Origin: Albidovulum sp.
GTDB lineage: Bacteria > Pseudomonadota > Alphaproteobacteria > Rhodobacterales > Rhodobacteraceae
Assembly: GCA_015491895.1 (NCBI GenBank)
Contig: WFVA01000101.1
Coordinates: 1 to 60,150 of the forward strand
DNA: 60,150 nt
Direction: 5' to 3'
The notes below the pieces were generated by a model. The model had not been told where the DNA came from. It saw nothing but the letters and a program-made list of their open reading frames with translations, and searched no databases. This document shows, piece after piece, positions 1 through 9,342 of this stretch. Within the stretch, counting starts at the first letter, position 1; every line of letters starts with the position of its first letter. The position numbers and the translations under genes are program-made.

Positions 1-627
1 CCGTTCGACCGGTTCCGCACGCAGGGCGGCGCGACTACGGGCAAGGGCGATTGGGCCTGGCTCCAGCACACACTGGCCTGCCTGAACGATCGCGGCCGTG
101 CCGCTGTCGTTCTCGACACTGGCGCGGTGACGCGCGGATCAGGCAGCAAGAACGAGGACAAGGAGCGGAACATCCGCAAATGGTTCGTCGAGCATGACCT
201 GATCGACGGCGTGATCCTGCTGCCGGACAACCTCTTTTATAACACCACGGCTGCCGGGGTGATCGTGGTCTTGCGCAAGTCGAAGCCCTCCGACCGCAAA
301 GGCAAGATCGTGCTGATGAACGCCAGCCGGCGAGTGAAGAAGGGGAGACCGAAGAACTTCATCCCCGAGGAGGACATCCGCCCGCTGGCCGCCGCCTATC
401 TGAAGGGACAACCGGTCGAGGGCGAGATTGCTGTCATCACTTGTGAGGACGCGGCCAAGGCGGATTACAATCTCAGCCCGAGCCGGTGGGTGGGGCAGTC
501 GAGTTCTACGGAGGTCGGTTCCGTAAGTGCACTGGTCCGCGAACTCGCGACCCTCGATAATGAGGCGTATAAGCTTTCGGCTACGATCTCCAGGATGTTG
601 GCAGGGGTCGTCGATGAGCCTGCTTGA
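1..627 (+). CDS. hsdM: Type I restriction-modification DNA methyltransferase subunit M, C-terminal part (cut by window start)
   Basis: The reading frame is open from base 1, so the gene begins outside the window; about 208 codons are visible. The visible part is the end of the N6-adenine methylase domain and the C-terminal tail of HsdM. It reads [13 protein letters not shown], then a RAAVVLD strand, a [15 protein letters not shown] segment and [10 protein letters not shown], which is the usual order in N6_Mtase-type M subunits. The catalytic NPPF motif would lie upstream and cannot be checked. HsdM pairs with HsdS to methylate adenine at the recognition site and also supports cleavage by HsdR. 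Its end overlaps hsdS by 14 bases, as expected for translational coupling. Identity is firm; completeness is unknown. Confidence 0.93.
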   Translation, partial: PFDRFRTQGGATTGKGDWAWLQHTLACLNDRGRAAVVLDTGAVTRGSGSKNEDKERNIRKWFVEHDLIDGVILLPDNLFYNTTAAGVIVVLRKSKPSDRKGKIVLMNASRRVKKGRPKNFIPEEDIRPLAAAYLKGQPVEGEIAVITCEDAAKADYNLSPSRWVGQSSSTEVGSVSALVRELATLDNEAYKLSATISRMLAGVVDEPA

Positions 628-1933
628 TGCGGATCCTGGGGAAGGCCGCGGCTGGGTGAAGGTCGGCGATGGCTATGCGGTGACGAAGAAACCGCGCGGC
701 CTGGATCGCAGCACTTTCCCGGCAATCTCCTTTGCCCCGATGGAGGCCATCCCTCAGGGCGGGGCCTACTCGCCCGATTTCGTCATGAAGCCGGGTGATG
801 CCATCGCCAGCGGCACCTACTTCGAGCGCGGCGACGTCCTCGTGGCCAAGATCACTCCGTCCTTCGAGAACGGGAAGCAGGCTCTTATTCAGGAATTGCC
901 CACGCCCTTCGGCTATGCGACAACCGAGGTCATCCCGCTCCATCCGATCTCGGACCGCCACGATCCTCGATTCCTGTTCTTCTACCTCCTCCACCCCGAC
1001 GTCAGGCACTACGTTGCGGAACGGATGGAGGGATCGACGGGGCGCAAACGGGTCCCGGAGCATGTTCTGCTCGACCTTCCCATCCCGGAACTTTCTCAAG
1101 TCGAACAGAAGGCCGTCGCGGACGCGCTCGAAACGCTTCACAGAGCGATTTCAGCTGAGGTGGCCTGCGAAAGAACAGCCCAGGAGCTCAAACGCGCAGC
1201 GATGCGGGTGCTGTTCACCAAGGGTCTGCGGGGCGAGGCGCAGAAGGAAACCGAGATCGGCCCCGTGCCGGAGAGTTGGGATGTGGTCGAGTTCGCCGAA
1301 GTCCGGGAGCGCCTTCAGTATGGCACTTCGACGCGCTGCACCTATGAGCCGACTGCTTTTCCGGTGCTGCGCATCCCGAACATCGAGCCGGGGCGCGTAA
1401 ACACTACCGACATCAAATTCGGTACGCTCCGCGAGGATGAAGCGAAGCGCTACTTGCTCAATAACGGCGATCTGATCTTTATCCGCACGAACGGCGTCAT
1501 CGAAAGACTGGGCGCCTGCGCGGTCTTTGCGGGCCAACCCGAGGGGGCGCTTTTTGCCTCATACCTGATCCGGGCCCAGTTGAGTTTGGACCGGGTCGAT
1601 CCTTACTTCGCCGCGCACTTCTTCGGGTCCGAACTCGGCACCAGCATCGTCGCCGGGCGCGCGACCCCCGCCGCCGATGGCAAGTACAACCTCAACACGG
1701 GCACCATCGACAACCTGCCGCTCCCCTTGCCTCCCACTGTCGACGAACAGCGCGAGATCGTCGCCGTCCTCGACGCCATCGACCGGAAGATCGACCTGCA
1801 CCGCCGCAAGCGGGCCGTGCTCGATGAGCTTTTCAAGGCGCTCTTGCACAAGCTGATGACCGGCGAGATCCGGGGGGCCGACCTCGACCTCTCGGCGCTC
1901 GACGCCGCCACGAAAACGGAGGCCGCCGCATGA
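614..1933 (+). CDS. hsdS: Type I restriction-modification specificity subunit S
   Basis: A 439-aa protein with two target-recognition domains (about residues 1-180 and 215-405), each followed by a helical conserved region. These helices carry the phrases [18 protein letters not shown] (central) and [18 protein letters not shown] (C-terminal), typical of HsdS dimer-like spacers. A KLMTGEIR phrase near the end is also common in the family. HsdS sets the DNA sequence recognised by the methylase and nuclease. I chose the ATG at 614 because it overlaps the hsdM stop; a longer frame starting at 527 lies inside hsdM and gives an unrelated leader. The stop overlaps the next gene by four bases (ATGA). 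The first domain is the part expected to vary most between strains. Confidence 0.93.
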   Translation: MSLLDADPGEGRGWVKVGDGYAVTKKPRGLDRSTFPAISFAPMEAIPQGGAYSPDFVMKPGDAIASGTYFERGDVLVAKITPSFENGKQALIQELPTPFGYATTEVIPLHPISDRHDPRFLFFYLLHPDVRHYVAERMEGSTGRKRVPEHVLLDLPIPELSQVEQKAVADALETLHRAISAEVACERTAQELKRAAMRVLFTKGLRGEAQKETEIGPVPESWDVVEFAEVRERLQYGTSTRCTYEPTAFPVLRIPNIEPGRVNTTDIKFGTLREDEAKRYLLNNGDLIFIRTNGVIERLGACAVFAGQPEGALFASYLIRAQLSLDRVDPYFAAHFFGSELGTSIVAGRATPAADGKYNLNTGTIDNLPLPLPPTVDEQREIVAVLDAIDRKIDLHRRKRAVLDELFKALLHKLMTGEIRGADLDLSALDAATKTEAAA

Positions 1934-3540
1934 GCACCAGCTTCGCCGAAGCCCTGCGCCCCGTCGCCGCCCGCATGCCCCGCGTGGTGCGCGAGCACGA
2001 GGTGCTGCGAGTCGCCGGCTGGCTGCCGGGCGACGACCCCGAGGAAGCCGCGCGCAAGGCCGCCCGTGAAGTCCTGTTCTGGGCGCAGCGCCGGGCCGGT
2101 CAGCGCCTGCCGCGCGAGGCCTGGGACGGCGAGAGCTTCGATCTGCCGCTGCCGGGCCGTGACCCCTCCGCCATCCGCCTGCGCTCCGGCGCCTCCGATC
2201 TCTGGACCTTCCGCATCCACGACCCCGACAAGACCATCGCTGGCCGGACCTGGGCGACCGAGGTGGTGCTGGGCCACATCCCCGGCCAACCCGCCCAGTT
2301 CAGCGCCCGCCTTCTGGTGGCCACGAACGAGGATGAGCTGGTCATTGATCCCGCCGTTCCCGGCTTCGTTCAGCAGGTGGCCTCCAAATGCCGGCTCATG
2401 GTCGGCACACAGCGCGCCGCCGCCTCGCCTGTCTATTGCGAGAGCGACGGCGACGCCGAGGCGCTGGTCCAGCTGCTGACCGACCCCGGCCGACAGTTGC
2501 CGGCAATCGTGCTGACCATACCCGATGGCGGAAAGGCGCCTTACATCGACGCGGGCAAGCTCGCCGGCGCGCTCGCTGGCCTGGCGCATGTGGCCGTCGT
2601 CCATCCCGAAGCGGCCTGGGGTCTGACCAATCGTCTCGGTAAGCGCCTGTCGGTCTTCGGGGGCGCGGCTCGGGTATATCTGCCCGGCTTCGAAGTGGGG
2701 GCCGATCCTTTCGCGCACCGCCTGGTTCTTGCCGGGCAGCTTGTCGAAATTGAGGGTATCAAGCGGGCCACACGCTGGCTGCGTGAGACCGCAGCGCAGG
2801 CCGGGCTTCGCCGCACCCGTCTCGGCGGCGACGTGCTGAGCTTCGCTGCAATCCGCGCCGCGAGCTTTGAACTGCAACAGACGAACCTGCGCGAAGCGGA
2901 CGCGAGTGACTCCGAACAGTTGGCTGCGGCCCTGAAACGAATCGATGCCCTGCAGAGCGAGGTCGGTGATCTCAAGGCCGAACAGGAATACTACGTCGAT
3001 GAGTACGAGAAGGAACGGGAGCGAGCGGAGATCGCCGAAGCCCAGGCCCAAAAAGCTGCCTATCGGATCCAGCAGCTGACGGAGCAGCTTAAGGAGCAGG
3101 GTGACGATCCCGACAGCAATATCGCCCTGCCGACGAGTTGGTCTGAGTTTGGCGAATGGTGCGATCAGACGCTGGCTGGCCGTGTCGTCCTGACGCCAAA
3201 TGCGTACCGCGGAATTCGCAAGCCGCTCCTGCAAGATGCAGAAACGGCTGCGAAAAGCCTGCTATGGCTCGCTACAAAATGCCGCGATAGGTTCACAAAG
3301 GGCGGTGGCTCAATCGCCAACATTCCGATTTTCCAAGGCATCGAGAATGCCCCGTGTGGGGCCGACACTTTCGAGTTCGACTGGAACGGGCGGCGATTGG
3401 TTGCCGACTGGCATGTCAAGAACGGGGGGAATACCCGTGATCCTACGCGCTGCATGCGCATTTACTACTGCTTCGACCAGCAGACCCAACAGATCATCAT
3501 CGCCGACATGCCGGCGCATCGGCGTACAGGTGCGACATGA
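1930..3540 (+). CDS. Unknown 536-aa coiled-coil protein embedded in the type I RM operon
   Basis: I do not recognise this protein. It starts at an ATGA overlap with hsdS and ends at an ATGA overlap with fic, so it belongs to the operon. No signal peptide or membrane segment is seen. Residues 1-300 form a globular region with alternating strands and helices and a distinctive LGKRLSVFGGAARVYLPGF stretch near 240-255. Residues about 315-385 are rich in E, K, A and Q with heptad spacing and should form a coiled coil. The last 90 residues look like a small alpha/beta domain ending RIYYCFDQQTQQIIIADMP. That ending resembles, by eye, the final strands of RelE/ParE/HigB-type mRNA-interfering toxins; this is inference from pattern only. 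A role in defence or RM control is suggested by position, not shown. Confidence 0.8.
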   Translation: MSTSFAEALRPVAARMPRVVREHEVLRVAGWLPGDDPEEAARKAAREVLFWAQRRAGQRLPREAWDGESFDLPLPGRDPSAIRLRSGASDLWTFRIHDPDKTIAGRTWATEVVLGHIPGQPAQFSARLLVATNEDELVIDPAVPGFVQQVASKCRLMVGTQRAAASPVYCESDGDAEALVQLLTDPGRQLPAIVLTIPDGGKAPYIDAGKLAGALAGLAHVAVVHPEAAWGLTNRLGKRLSVFGGAARVYLPGFEVGADPFAHRLVLAGQLVEIEGIKRATRWLRETAAQAGLRRTRLGGDVLSFAAIRAASFELQQTNLREADASDSEQLAAALKRIDALQSEVGDLKAEQEYYVDEYEKERERAEIAEAQAQKAAYRIQQLTEQLKEQGDDPDSNIALPTSWSEFGEWCDQTLAGRVVLTPNAYRGIRKPLLQDAETAAKSLLWLATKCRDRFTKGGGSIANIPIFQGIENAPCGADTFEFDWNGRRLVADWHVKNGGNTRDPTRCMRIYYCFDQQTQQIIIADMPAHRRTGAT

Positions 3541-4670
3541 GCGGACCGGTACATTATCATTTGGGCCAGTTCCCACCCTCGCCTGAACAGCTGGACTGGG
3601 CGCGCTTGGTACCGCTGATCGGTCCGGCAAATGCCGCGCTCGCCCGTTATGACGGTCTCGTCGCGGCCATCCCCAATGCCAGCGTGCTACTGTCTCCGCT
3701 GACAACCCAAGAAGCGGTGCTCTCATCGAAGATCGAGGGCACGAACGTCACCATGGGCGAGGTGCTGGAAATCGAGGCCGGAGCCGATGGCAACGTGGAC
3801 CAACCCAAGCGCGACGATGCCGAGGAAGTGCTCAACTACCGCGTGGCCCTGAGTTTCGCCGCGAATGCACTCCAGGAGCGGCCCCTTTCTCCGCATCTCT
3901 TGCGCGAAGCGCATGCCTTGCTTCTGCAGGGGGTGCGCGGGCGCGACAAGAACCCCGGAGCATTCCGCGACGAACAGAACTGGATTGGACCGCAAGGCTG
4001 CACCATCGCTCAGGCGAGCTTCGTTCCCATCCCGCAGGAGCATCTTCACAGCGGTTTGGACACTTGGGCAGCCTACACTGCCGATAGCGGGCAACCTGAT
4101 CCCCTAGTTCAGCTGGCTCTGATCCACCTCGAGTTCGAAGCACTTCATCCGTTCAAAGACGGCAACGGTCGACTTGGGAGGATGATCATTCCCCTGTTTC
4201 TGATGCAGCGGGGGGTCCTCTCCAGTCCAAGCTTCTACATGAGCGGCTACCTCGAAGGCCGACGAGAGGAGTATGTCGAGCGTATGCGTGCGGTGTCACG
4301 CACCGGCGCATGGACAGATTGGTGTTCGTTCTTTCTCGAGGGTCTCATTGAACAGGCTCACCAGAACCAGGATCGCGCCCAGCAGATCATCGCGCTGAAC
4401 ACCCGGATGCAGCGCGAAGTCGCCGAACGCACACACTCTCAGTTCGCGGGGCTCGCCGTTGACTTCATCTTTTCGCGGCCTGTGTTTCCGACGCCCGTGT
4501 TCGTCGAGAACTCTGGCATCCCGCGAGAGTCCGCACAGCGGCTCCTTCGCCTGCTGCGAGACGGTGACGATCCGATCCTCAGAACGATCCGGCCAGGCTC
4601 CGGGCGCAGGCCGGCCATCCTTGCCTTCCCTGAACTTTTGAACATAGCCGAGGGGAGGAGTGTGCTTTGA
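3537..4670 (+). CDS. Fic family protein (AMPylase-like) with N-terminal inhibitory helix
   Basis: A 377-aa Fic protein. The catalytic signature HPFKDGNGRLGR begins at His204, and all of its key residues (H, D/N, G, N, R) are intact. An inhibitory motif of the S/TxxxE-G/N type is visible upstream: Ser63-SKI-Glu67-Gly68, within the Fic_N domain. This places it in the class with an intramolecular inhibitory helix. Fic enzymes usually transfer AMP, or other phosphate-containing groups, to a hydroxyl on a target protein. A winged-helix-like C-terminal part follows (about 285-377, with PVFVENSGIPRESAQRLL). It overlaps the unknown gene by four bases and is followed by a 114-base gap before hsdR. Fic genes inside RM operons occur in other bacteria; the target here is unknown. 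Confidence 0.92.
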   Translation: MSGPVHYHLGQFPPSPEQLDWARLVPLIGPANAALARYDGLVAAIPNASVLLSPLTTQEAVLSSKIEGTNVTMGEVLEIEAGADGNVDQPKRDDAEEVLNYRVALSFAANALQERPLSPHLLREAHALLLQGVRGRDKNPGAFRDEQNWIGPQGCTIAQASFVPIPQEHLHSGLDTWAAYTADSGQPDPLVQLALIHLEFEALHPFKDGNGRLGRMIIPLFLMQRGVLSSPSFYMSGYLEGRREEYVERMRAVSRTGAWTDWCSFFLEGLIEQAHQNQDRAQQIIALNTRMQREVAERTHSQFAGLAVDFIFSRPVFPTPVFVENSGIPRESAQRLLRLLRDGDDPILRTIRPGSGRRPAILAFPELLNIAEGRSVL

Positions 4671-4695
4671 GCGTTATCGGCTACAGGCAACCGAA

Positions 4696-4762
4696 TTTGT
4701 GTGTAACGAGTCGGCTCTCCGCTACATGCAAAGCGGATTGTCCTTCATCCGTGACACACAAA
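4696..4762. promoter_or_regulatory. Nested inverted repeats upstream of hsdR
   Basis: A perfect 9-base inverted repeat, TTTGTGTGT (4696-4704) and ACACACAAA (4754-4762), brackets a smaller 6-base hairpin, TCCGCT (4718-4723) and AGCGGA (4732-4737). This is the only sizeable gap in the RM operon (114 bases) and lies 22 bases before the hsdR start. Such a layout suits a regulator site or an RNA structure that separates hsdR expression from the upstream genes. No clear -35/-10 pair was identified. The function is inferred. Confidence 0.45.
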
Positions 4763-4784
4763 ACTGGGCTCATGGTGCGAACTC

Positions 4785-7736
4785 ATGTCTGAGATCCAGA
4801 TCAGCGAGGCAGGCACCGTCCAGTTCCCCATGGTGAACCATGCTGTCGCCATCGGCTGGACGCCGATCACACCCGACGTCGCCAAACAAAAGCGTGGTGG
4901 CGAAGCCGGGATGATGCTGCGCGACGAGCTGGAAGCGGCGCTCGGCAAGTTCAATCCTTGGATGACAACCGATGTCATCCGTCAAGTGATCGAGAAGCTC
5001 GAGGCGATTCCCCCGACAATCGAGGGCAATCGTGACATGCTTTCGTGGTTGCGTGGTGAAAGACAATGGTACGATGAAGGCGAGAAACGTCACCGACACG
5101 TCCAGCTCATCGATTTCGAGCATCCGAGCGAGAACGTCTTTCACGTCACTTGGGAGTGGAAGCTGAAGCCGCCCGCACGCAAGGGGAACCGAGCGGATGT
5201 GATGTTCGTCATCAATGGCATTCCTGTTTGCATCGTCGAGCACAAGAACCCTAAGGACGGCGGCGCCATTGATCGCGGCGTGACACAGCTGAAGCGCTAT
5301 GAAAAGGAAACGCCCGAGCTGATCGGCGCGCCGCAGATCTTCAACGTCACTCACCTGTTGGACTACTGGTACGGCGTCACCTGGAACGCCAACCGCCGCT
5401 TCATGGCGCGCTGGAAGCAGCAGCCGGAGGAGACCTATAAGTTCGCGGTGCAAGCGTTTTTCGAGCCCACCGACTTCCTGCGCACGCTGCGCGAATGGAT
5501 CCTGTTCTATGTTGAGGACGGCGAGACTCGCAAATCCATCCTGCGCCAGCACCAGCGCATCGCCATCGACAAGATCGTCGCGCGCTGCGAGGACAAGGCC
5601 AAGAAGCGCGGCCTCGTCTGGCACACGCAGGGATCGGGCAAGACTTTCACCCTGCTCACCGCCGCGAAGTTGATCCTTGAGGACAAGGCGCGGTTCCAGA
5701 ACGCCACTGTCATCCTGGTAGTGGATCGCACCGAGCTCGAGGGCCAGCTAAAGGGCTGGGTCGAGAAATTGCTCGGCGAGATGCAGAGCCAGGACATCCC
5801 TGTGTGGCGGGCAAGCTCTAAGGCCGAAGTGCAGGAATTGCTTAAGACCGACAAGCGCGGCCTGATCATCTCGATGATCCACAAGTTCGAGGGCATCGAA
5901 AAGGACGCCAACACCCGCGAGAACATCTTCGTCTTCATCGACGAGGCGCACCGCTCAGTCGCTAGAGACCTTGGCACTTACATGATGGCCGCAGTACCAA
6001 ACGCGACCATCATCGGCTTTACTGGTACTCCGATTGCCAAAACGGCGCAGGGCGAGGGCACCTTCAAGATCTTCGGCGCCGAGGACGAGCAGGGCTACCT
6101 CGACAAGTACTCGATCCGCGAATCCATCGAGGACGAGACCACGCTTCCTATCCGCCACACCATGGCGCCGAGCGAAATGACCGTGCCAGCCGAGCGTTTG
6201 GACAAGGAATTCTTCGAGCTCGCCGCCGCCGAGGGCGTGACGGATGTCGAGGAACTGAACAAAGTGCTCGACCGCGCGGTCGGTCTGCGCACCTTCCTCA
6301 CTGCCGATGACCGCATCGAGAAGGTCGCCGCCTTTGTTGCTGAACACTTCAAGGAGAAGGTCCATCCGCTCGGTTACAAAGCGTTTCTGGTCGGCGTGAA
6401 CCGAGAGGCATGCGCCAAATACAAGCGGGCGCTGGATAAGCTGCTGCCGCCCGAATGGTCGGAGGCCGTCTATACCGAGAACGCCGCAGATATCGTTGAC
6501 CGCCCACTGGTGGCCGAGGTTCAGCTCTCGCCCGAGCGCGAGGCAGACGTACGGCTCTTGTTTAAGAAACCGAACGAAAACCCGAAAATCCTCATCGTCA
6601 CTGACAAGCTGCTCACCGGCTACGACGCACCGCTGCTCTATTGCATGTATCTCGACAAGCCGATGCGCGATCATGTACTGCTCCAGGCCATCGCCCGCGT
6701 GAACCGGCCTTACGTCGATACCAATGGCGTGCAGAAGCGGGTCGGCCTCGTCGTCGACTTCGTGGGGGTTCTGCGCGAGCTGAAAAAGGCATTGCAGTTC
6801 GACAGCTCCGACGTCAGCGGCGTGATCGAGGATCTGGACCTCCTTCTCAAGGATTTCCTCGCCAGGATTAAACAGGCCAAGGACGACTACCTCAACGTCG
6901 GTGACGGAGGCGGCGCAGATGAGAAGCTTGAGAAGCTGGTCTATGGCCGTTTTCTGGATCCGGAGCCGCGCAAGGCGTTTTTCGAAGCCTACAAGGAGAT
7001 CGAAGCCTTGTGGGAGATCCTCTCGCCCTCGCCAGAACTGCGCGACCACATTACAGCGTTCAAGCGCCTTGCACAGCTCTATGCCGCCGTCCGCAACGCC
7101 TACGCCGACCGCGTCGGCTACGTCGCCGATCTCGCCTACAAGACCCGCCGCCTGGTCGAAGAGAGCGCGACGCAGGAGGGTCTCGGCAAGCTGACCAAGA
7201 CCGTGACCTTTGACGTCAAGACCTTAGAAGGCCTGCGTGGCGAGCCCGGCTCGGATGAGGGCAAGGTGTTCAACCTTGTACGCGGGCTGCAGAAGGAGAT
7301 TGAGAACGAGGCGAATACTGCGCCAGTTCTACAGTCCCTGAAAGACCGGGCCGAACGGATACTGAAAGATCTTGAGAGCCGAAACACCACCGGCCTTGCT
7401 GCCATGGACATGCTGGCAGCGCTGGCAAAGGAAAAAGAAGAGGCGATCAAGGCCGCGATGGATAGCGGGCTCTCTGCGCAAGCATTCGGTGTCTACTGGA
7501 ACCTCAAGGACGACGAACCTCTACGTAACGCCGGCATTTCTGCCATGGAGCTGGCGCGCGACACGGAAACAGAGATGCATCGTTTCCCGAATGCCAGAGT
7601 TAATGAAGACGAACGTCGGAAGCTGCGCGCCTCCCTCTACCGACCGCTGCTCGGGCTCGGCAAAGAGGATCGCGGCCGAGTTGTAGATGTGGTGCTATCG
7701 ATCTTGCTGGATGGCGATTACGATGCCGAATTCTGA
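4785..7736 (+). CDS. hsdR: Type I restriction endonuclease subunit R
   Basis: A 983-aa motor and nuclease subunit. The N-terminal HSDR_N nuclease domain has [20 protein letters not shown], with the E-x-K pair of a PD-(D/E)xK active site at about 151-153. The helicase core follows: Walker A TQGSGKT at about 281-287, DEAH at about 385-388 (FIDEAHRS), and motif III-like GFTGTPI shortly after. The second RecA domain carries LLTGYDAP and [10 protein letters not shown]. The C-terminal helical part (about 700-983) is typical of the subunit that docks on the methylase. The protein translocates DNA using ATP and cuts far from the recognition site. All motifs appear intact, so the system looks active. 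The ATG at 4785 is the first usable start; an ATG at 4772 is out of frame and stops at once. The end overlaps the next gene. Confidence 0.96.
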   Translation: MSEIQISEAGTVQFPMVNHAVAIGWTPITPDVAKQKRGGEAGMMLRDELEAALGKFNPWMTTDVIRQVIEKLEAIPPTIEGNRDMLSWLRGERQWYDEGEKRHRHVQLIDFEHPSENVFHVTWEWKLKPPARKGNRADVMFVINGIPVCIVEHKNPKDGGAIDRGVTQLKRYEKETPELIGAPQIFNVTHLLDYWYGVTWNANRRFMARWKQQPEETYKFAVQAFFEPTDFLRTLREWILFYVEDGETRKSILRQHQRIAIDKIVARCEDKAKKRGLVWHTQGSGKTFTLLTAAKLILEDKARFQNATVILVVDRTELEGQLKGWVEKLLGEMQSQDIPVWRASSKAEVQELLKTDKRGLIISMIHKFEGIEKDANTRENIFVFIDEAHRSVARDLGTYMMAAVPNATIIGFTGTPIAKTAQGEGTFKIFGAEDEQGYLDKYSIRESIEDETTLPIRHTMAPSEMTVPAERLDKEFFELAAAEGVTDVEELNKVLDRAVGLRTFLTADDRIEKVAAFVAEHFKEKVHPLGYKAFLVGVNREACAKYKRALDKLLPPEWSEAVYTENAADIVDRPLVAEVQLSPEREADVRLLFKKPNENPKILIVTDKLLTGYDAPLLYCMYLDKPMRDHVLLQAIARVNRPYVDTNGVQKRVGLVVDFVGVLRELKKALQFDSSDVSGVIEDLDLLLKDFLARIKQAKDDYLNVGDGGGADEKLEKLVYGRFLDPEPRKAFFEAYKEIEALWEILSPSPELRDHITAFKRLAQLYAAVRNAYADRVGYVADLAYKTRRLVEESATQEGLGKLTKTVTFDVKTLEGLRGEPGSDEGKVFNLVRGLQKEIENEANTAPVLQSLKDRAERILKDLESRNTTGLAAMDMLAALAKEKEEAIKAAMDSGLSAQAFGVYWNLKDDEPLRNAGISAMELARDTETEMHRFPNARVNEDERRKLRASLYRPLLGLGKEDRGRVVDVVLSILLDGDYDAEF

Positions 7737-8052
7737 AGACCGACGCGCCTACCTCCGGGATCGCGTCGACTATTGGTGTGAGCGCTTGCAGGCGACACCG
7801 CGTATTGTTCGAATCCAGCGCATGACGCGCAAGTGGGGATCATGCTCGGCCGGCGGCATCATCACACTTGCCGAGGACTTGGCCGATCAGGAGAAGTGCT
7901 TCCAGGACTTCGTGATCGCACACGAGTTGCTGCATCTACGCATCCCCAATCATGGCAAAGTCTTCAAGGCGCTGATGACAGCGCATGTGCCCCGCTGGCG
8001 CGATCTCGATAAGCACCGCTTGGCCGGAATTCGGTCAGGGGTTTTTCGATGA
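7723..8052 (+). CDS. YgjP/WLM-type M48-like zinc metallopeptidase
   Basis: A protein of about 109 aa whose core, KWGSCS followed by [14 protein letters not shown], is the signature of the YgjP/DUF45 (WLM) metallopeptidase group. His67, Glu68 and His71 form HExxH, and His77 is the likely third ligand. The start is uncertain: an ATG at 7723 overlaps the hsdR stop by 14 bases and gives a family-like length, while in-frame ATGs at 7711 and 7687 would add 4 or 12 residues. This family is often found next to hsdR, but its substrate is not known to me. It is the last gene of the RM operon. The product has no signal peptide, so it should act in the cytoplasm. Confidence 0.82.
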   Translation: MPNSEDRRAYLRDRVDYWCERLQATPRIVRIQRMTRKWGSCSAGGIITLAEDLADQEKCFQDFVIAHELLHLRIPNHGKVFKALMTAHVPRWRDLDKHRLAGIRSGVFR

Positions 8053-8410
8053 TCGGTCATAGACCAGTCACTTCGCAACTTGAACAAAGGTTCGATTTCT
8101 GTTCCCATTCAAAGCATGTCCCTGACATCGAAGTGCTTAGGTTTCGTTACAAAATAATCTCGCGATTTCAGGCCATTACAAAAATTTCACCGAATCCGCA
8201 CAGTCATCAGGTTCAGAGAATATCGACCCGGAGAGACCGATTTCGGCCGTTTTGTGCCGGCGATGGTGAATAGCCAACCCGCTTAACCCTTGAAAACAAC
8301 GGGAAAATTCGGCGACTGCGGGGGAAGAGAAGAAGTCCTCACAGGACAGTGGCGGAGGGAATGGACCTGCCAGCGAACCTTCTCTAGAGCCGGAGCCACC
8401 CAGGCTGACC
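8053..8410. other. Gene-poor island edge with a tRNA-3'-end-like fragment
   Basis: About 360 bases between the RM operon and the arginase gene, with lower GC than either flank. A 74-codon open frame at 8049-8273 has no recognisable features and I do not call it a gene. At 8350-8364, read on the minus strand, the sequence CCATTCCCTCCGCCA looks like the acceptor end of a tRNA including the CCA tail, and GGTTCG occurs a few bases upstream. No full tRNA can be folded here. This may be an attachment-site remnant left by integration of the RM island. The other end of the island lies outside the window. Confidence 0.35.
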
Positions 8411-9313
8411 TCAGATCAGCGCACTGGCAAGCGCCTTGCTGAATCGTTTGAGGGTCGCCATGTTTTCTTCTCCATGGTCCGGGTTGAGCTGCGCCACGGT
8501 GACGCCGGCGAAGGCATCCGTTGCCGCCAGCGCCGCGAGCGCGTCGGTTGCCTGCGCCAGCGTCGCACCTTCGCCGTGGCGGTAGTTTTCGCCCAGCGGG
8601 CATTCGGCAAAGTCGATCACATCCACGTCGAAATGCACCACCAGCCTGTCAACGGGGCCAAGCAGGTCCAGCGCGCGGCGGGCTGCGGCGGCGGGGTCGG
8701 CCTGAAGTTCCTCCAGAAACACCACCTTCATGCGCCGCCGGATCATCGCTTCGCGCTCAGAGTCGGAATTGGCGCCGACGAAGTCCCAGCCCAGAAACAC
8801 GATCTGGTCGTTTTGCAGCATCGGGCTGCGGCCATCCATGTTGGCGAATTCCGGCACCGTTCCTTCCATGCCCAGCATATGCGCCACCCCCATCCAGTCG
8901 AGCGCGCCGCTGTCCACGGTTTCGGGCGTGTTCATGTCGCCATGCATGTCCAGATAGATCACGCCCACGCGTTTGCCCGCATCGCGCGTCGCGCCGGCAA
9001 CGGCCCCGACGCCATTGGTGCAATCGCCGCCCAGCACCAGATAGGTCTCGCCGTTATTGATGGCCCGGGCCACCGCATCGGCCACGTTGCGGGCGTTTTC
9101 GACCACTTGCGCCACGTTGCGCGCGCGGGGATTGGCGGGATCGGCGTGGTAGCGAAAGCCCGGCAGGTCGCCGGTGTCTTTCACCTCGACCCCGGCGGCT
9201 TTCATATCCGCCAGAAGGCCCGCTTCGCGTAGCATGGCCGGGGCCTTTTCCTGCCCCGGGGCGTGGGCGGCTATGCTCGAGGGGGCGCCGATCAGGGTGA
9301 TTTTCTTGGGCAT
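8411..9313 (-). CDS. Arginase/ureohydrolase-family protein with altered metal ligand
   Basis: A 300-aa ureohydrolase-fold protein. The family motifs are present in order: GGDC with Cys98 where arginases normally have His (GGDH); DMHGD with Asp122, His124 and Asp126; and HFDVDVID with Asp229, Asp231 and Asp234. Five of the six usual manganese ligands are therefore kept, and the first is replaced by cysteine. Classical members hydrolyse arginine, agmatine or formiminoglutamate to urea or formamide plus an amine. The usual SxDxDxxDP motif is also changed (DF instead of DP), so substrate and metal use may differ. It is the last gene of a minus-strand group with an M23 peptidase, a GMC oxidoreductase and a CGNR regulator. 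I would not call it arginase without assay. Confidence 0.85.
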   Translation of the reverse strand: MPKKITLIGAPSSIAAHAPGQEKAPAMLREAGLLADMKAAGVEVKDTGDLPGFRYHADPANPRARNVAQVVENARNVADAVARAINNGETYLVLGGDCTNGVGAVAGATRDAGKRVGVIYLDMHGDMNTPETVDSGALDWMGVAHMLGMEGTVPEFANMDGRSPMLQNDQIVFLGWDFVGANSDSEREAMIRRRMKVVFLEELQADPAAAARRALDLLGPVDRLVVHFDVDVIDFAECPLGENYRHGEGATLAQATDALAALAATDAFAGVTVAQLNPDHGEENMATLKRFSKALASALI

Positions 9314-9342
9314 GTCATATTCCTTTTCGGGTCAGAGGAGTG

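Noticed and set aside
1930-3540. Naming the 536-aa protein a toxin
   Set aside because: Only the last strands look RelE-like by eye, and catalytic residues could not be placed. Left as unknown.
8049-8273. 74-aa open frame after the metallopeptidase gene
   Set aside because: No domain, no ribosome binding site, lower-GC region with random-looking composition. Treated as part of the gene-poor island edge.
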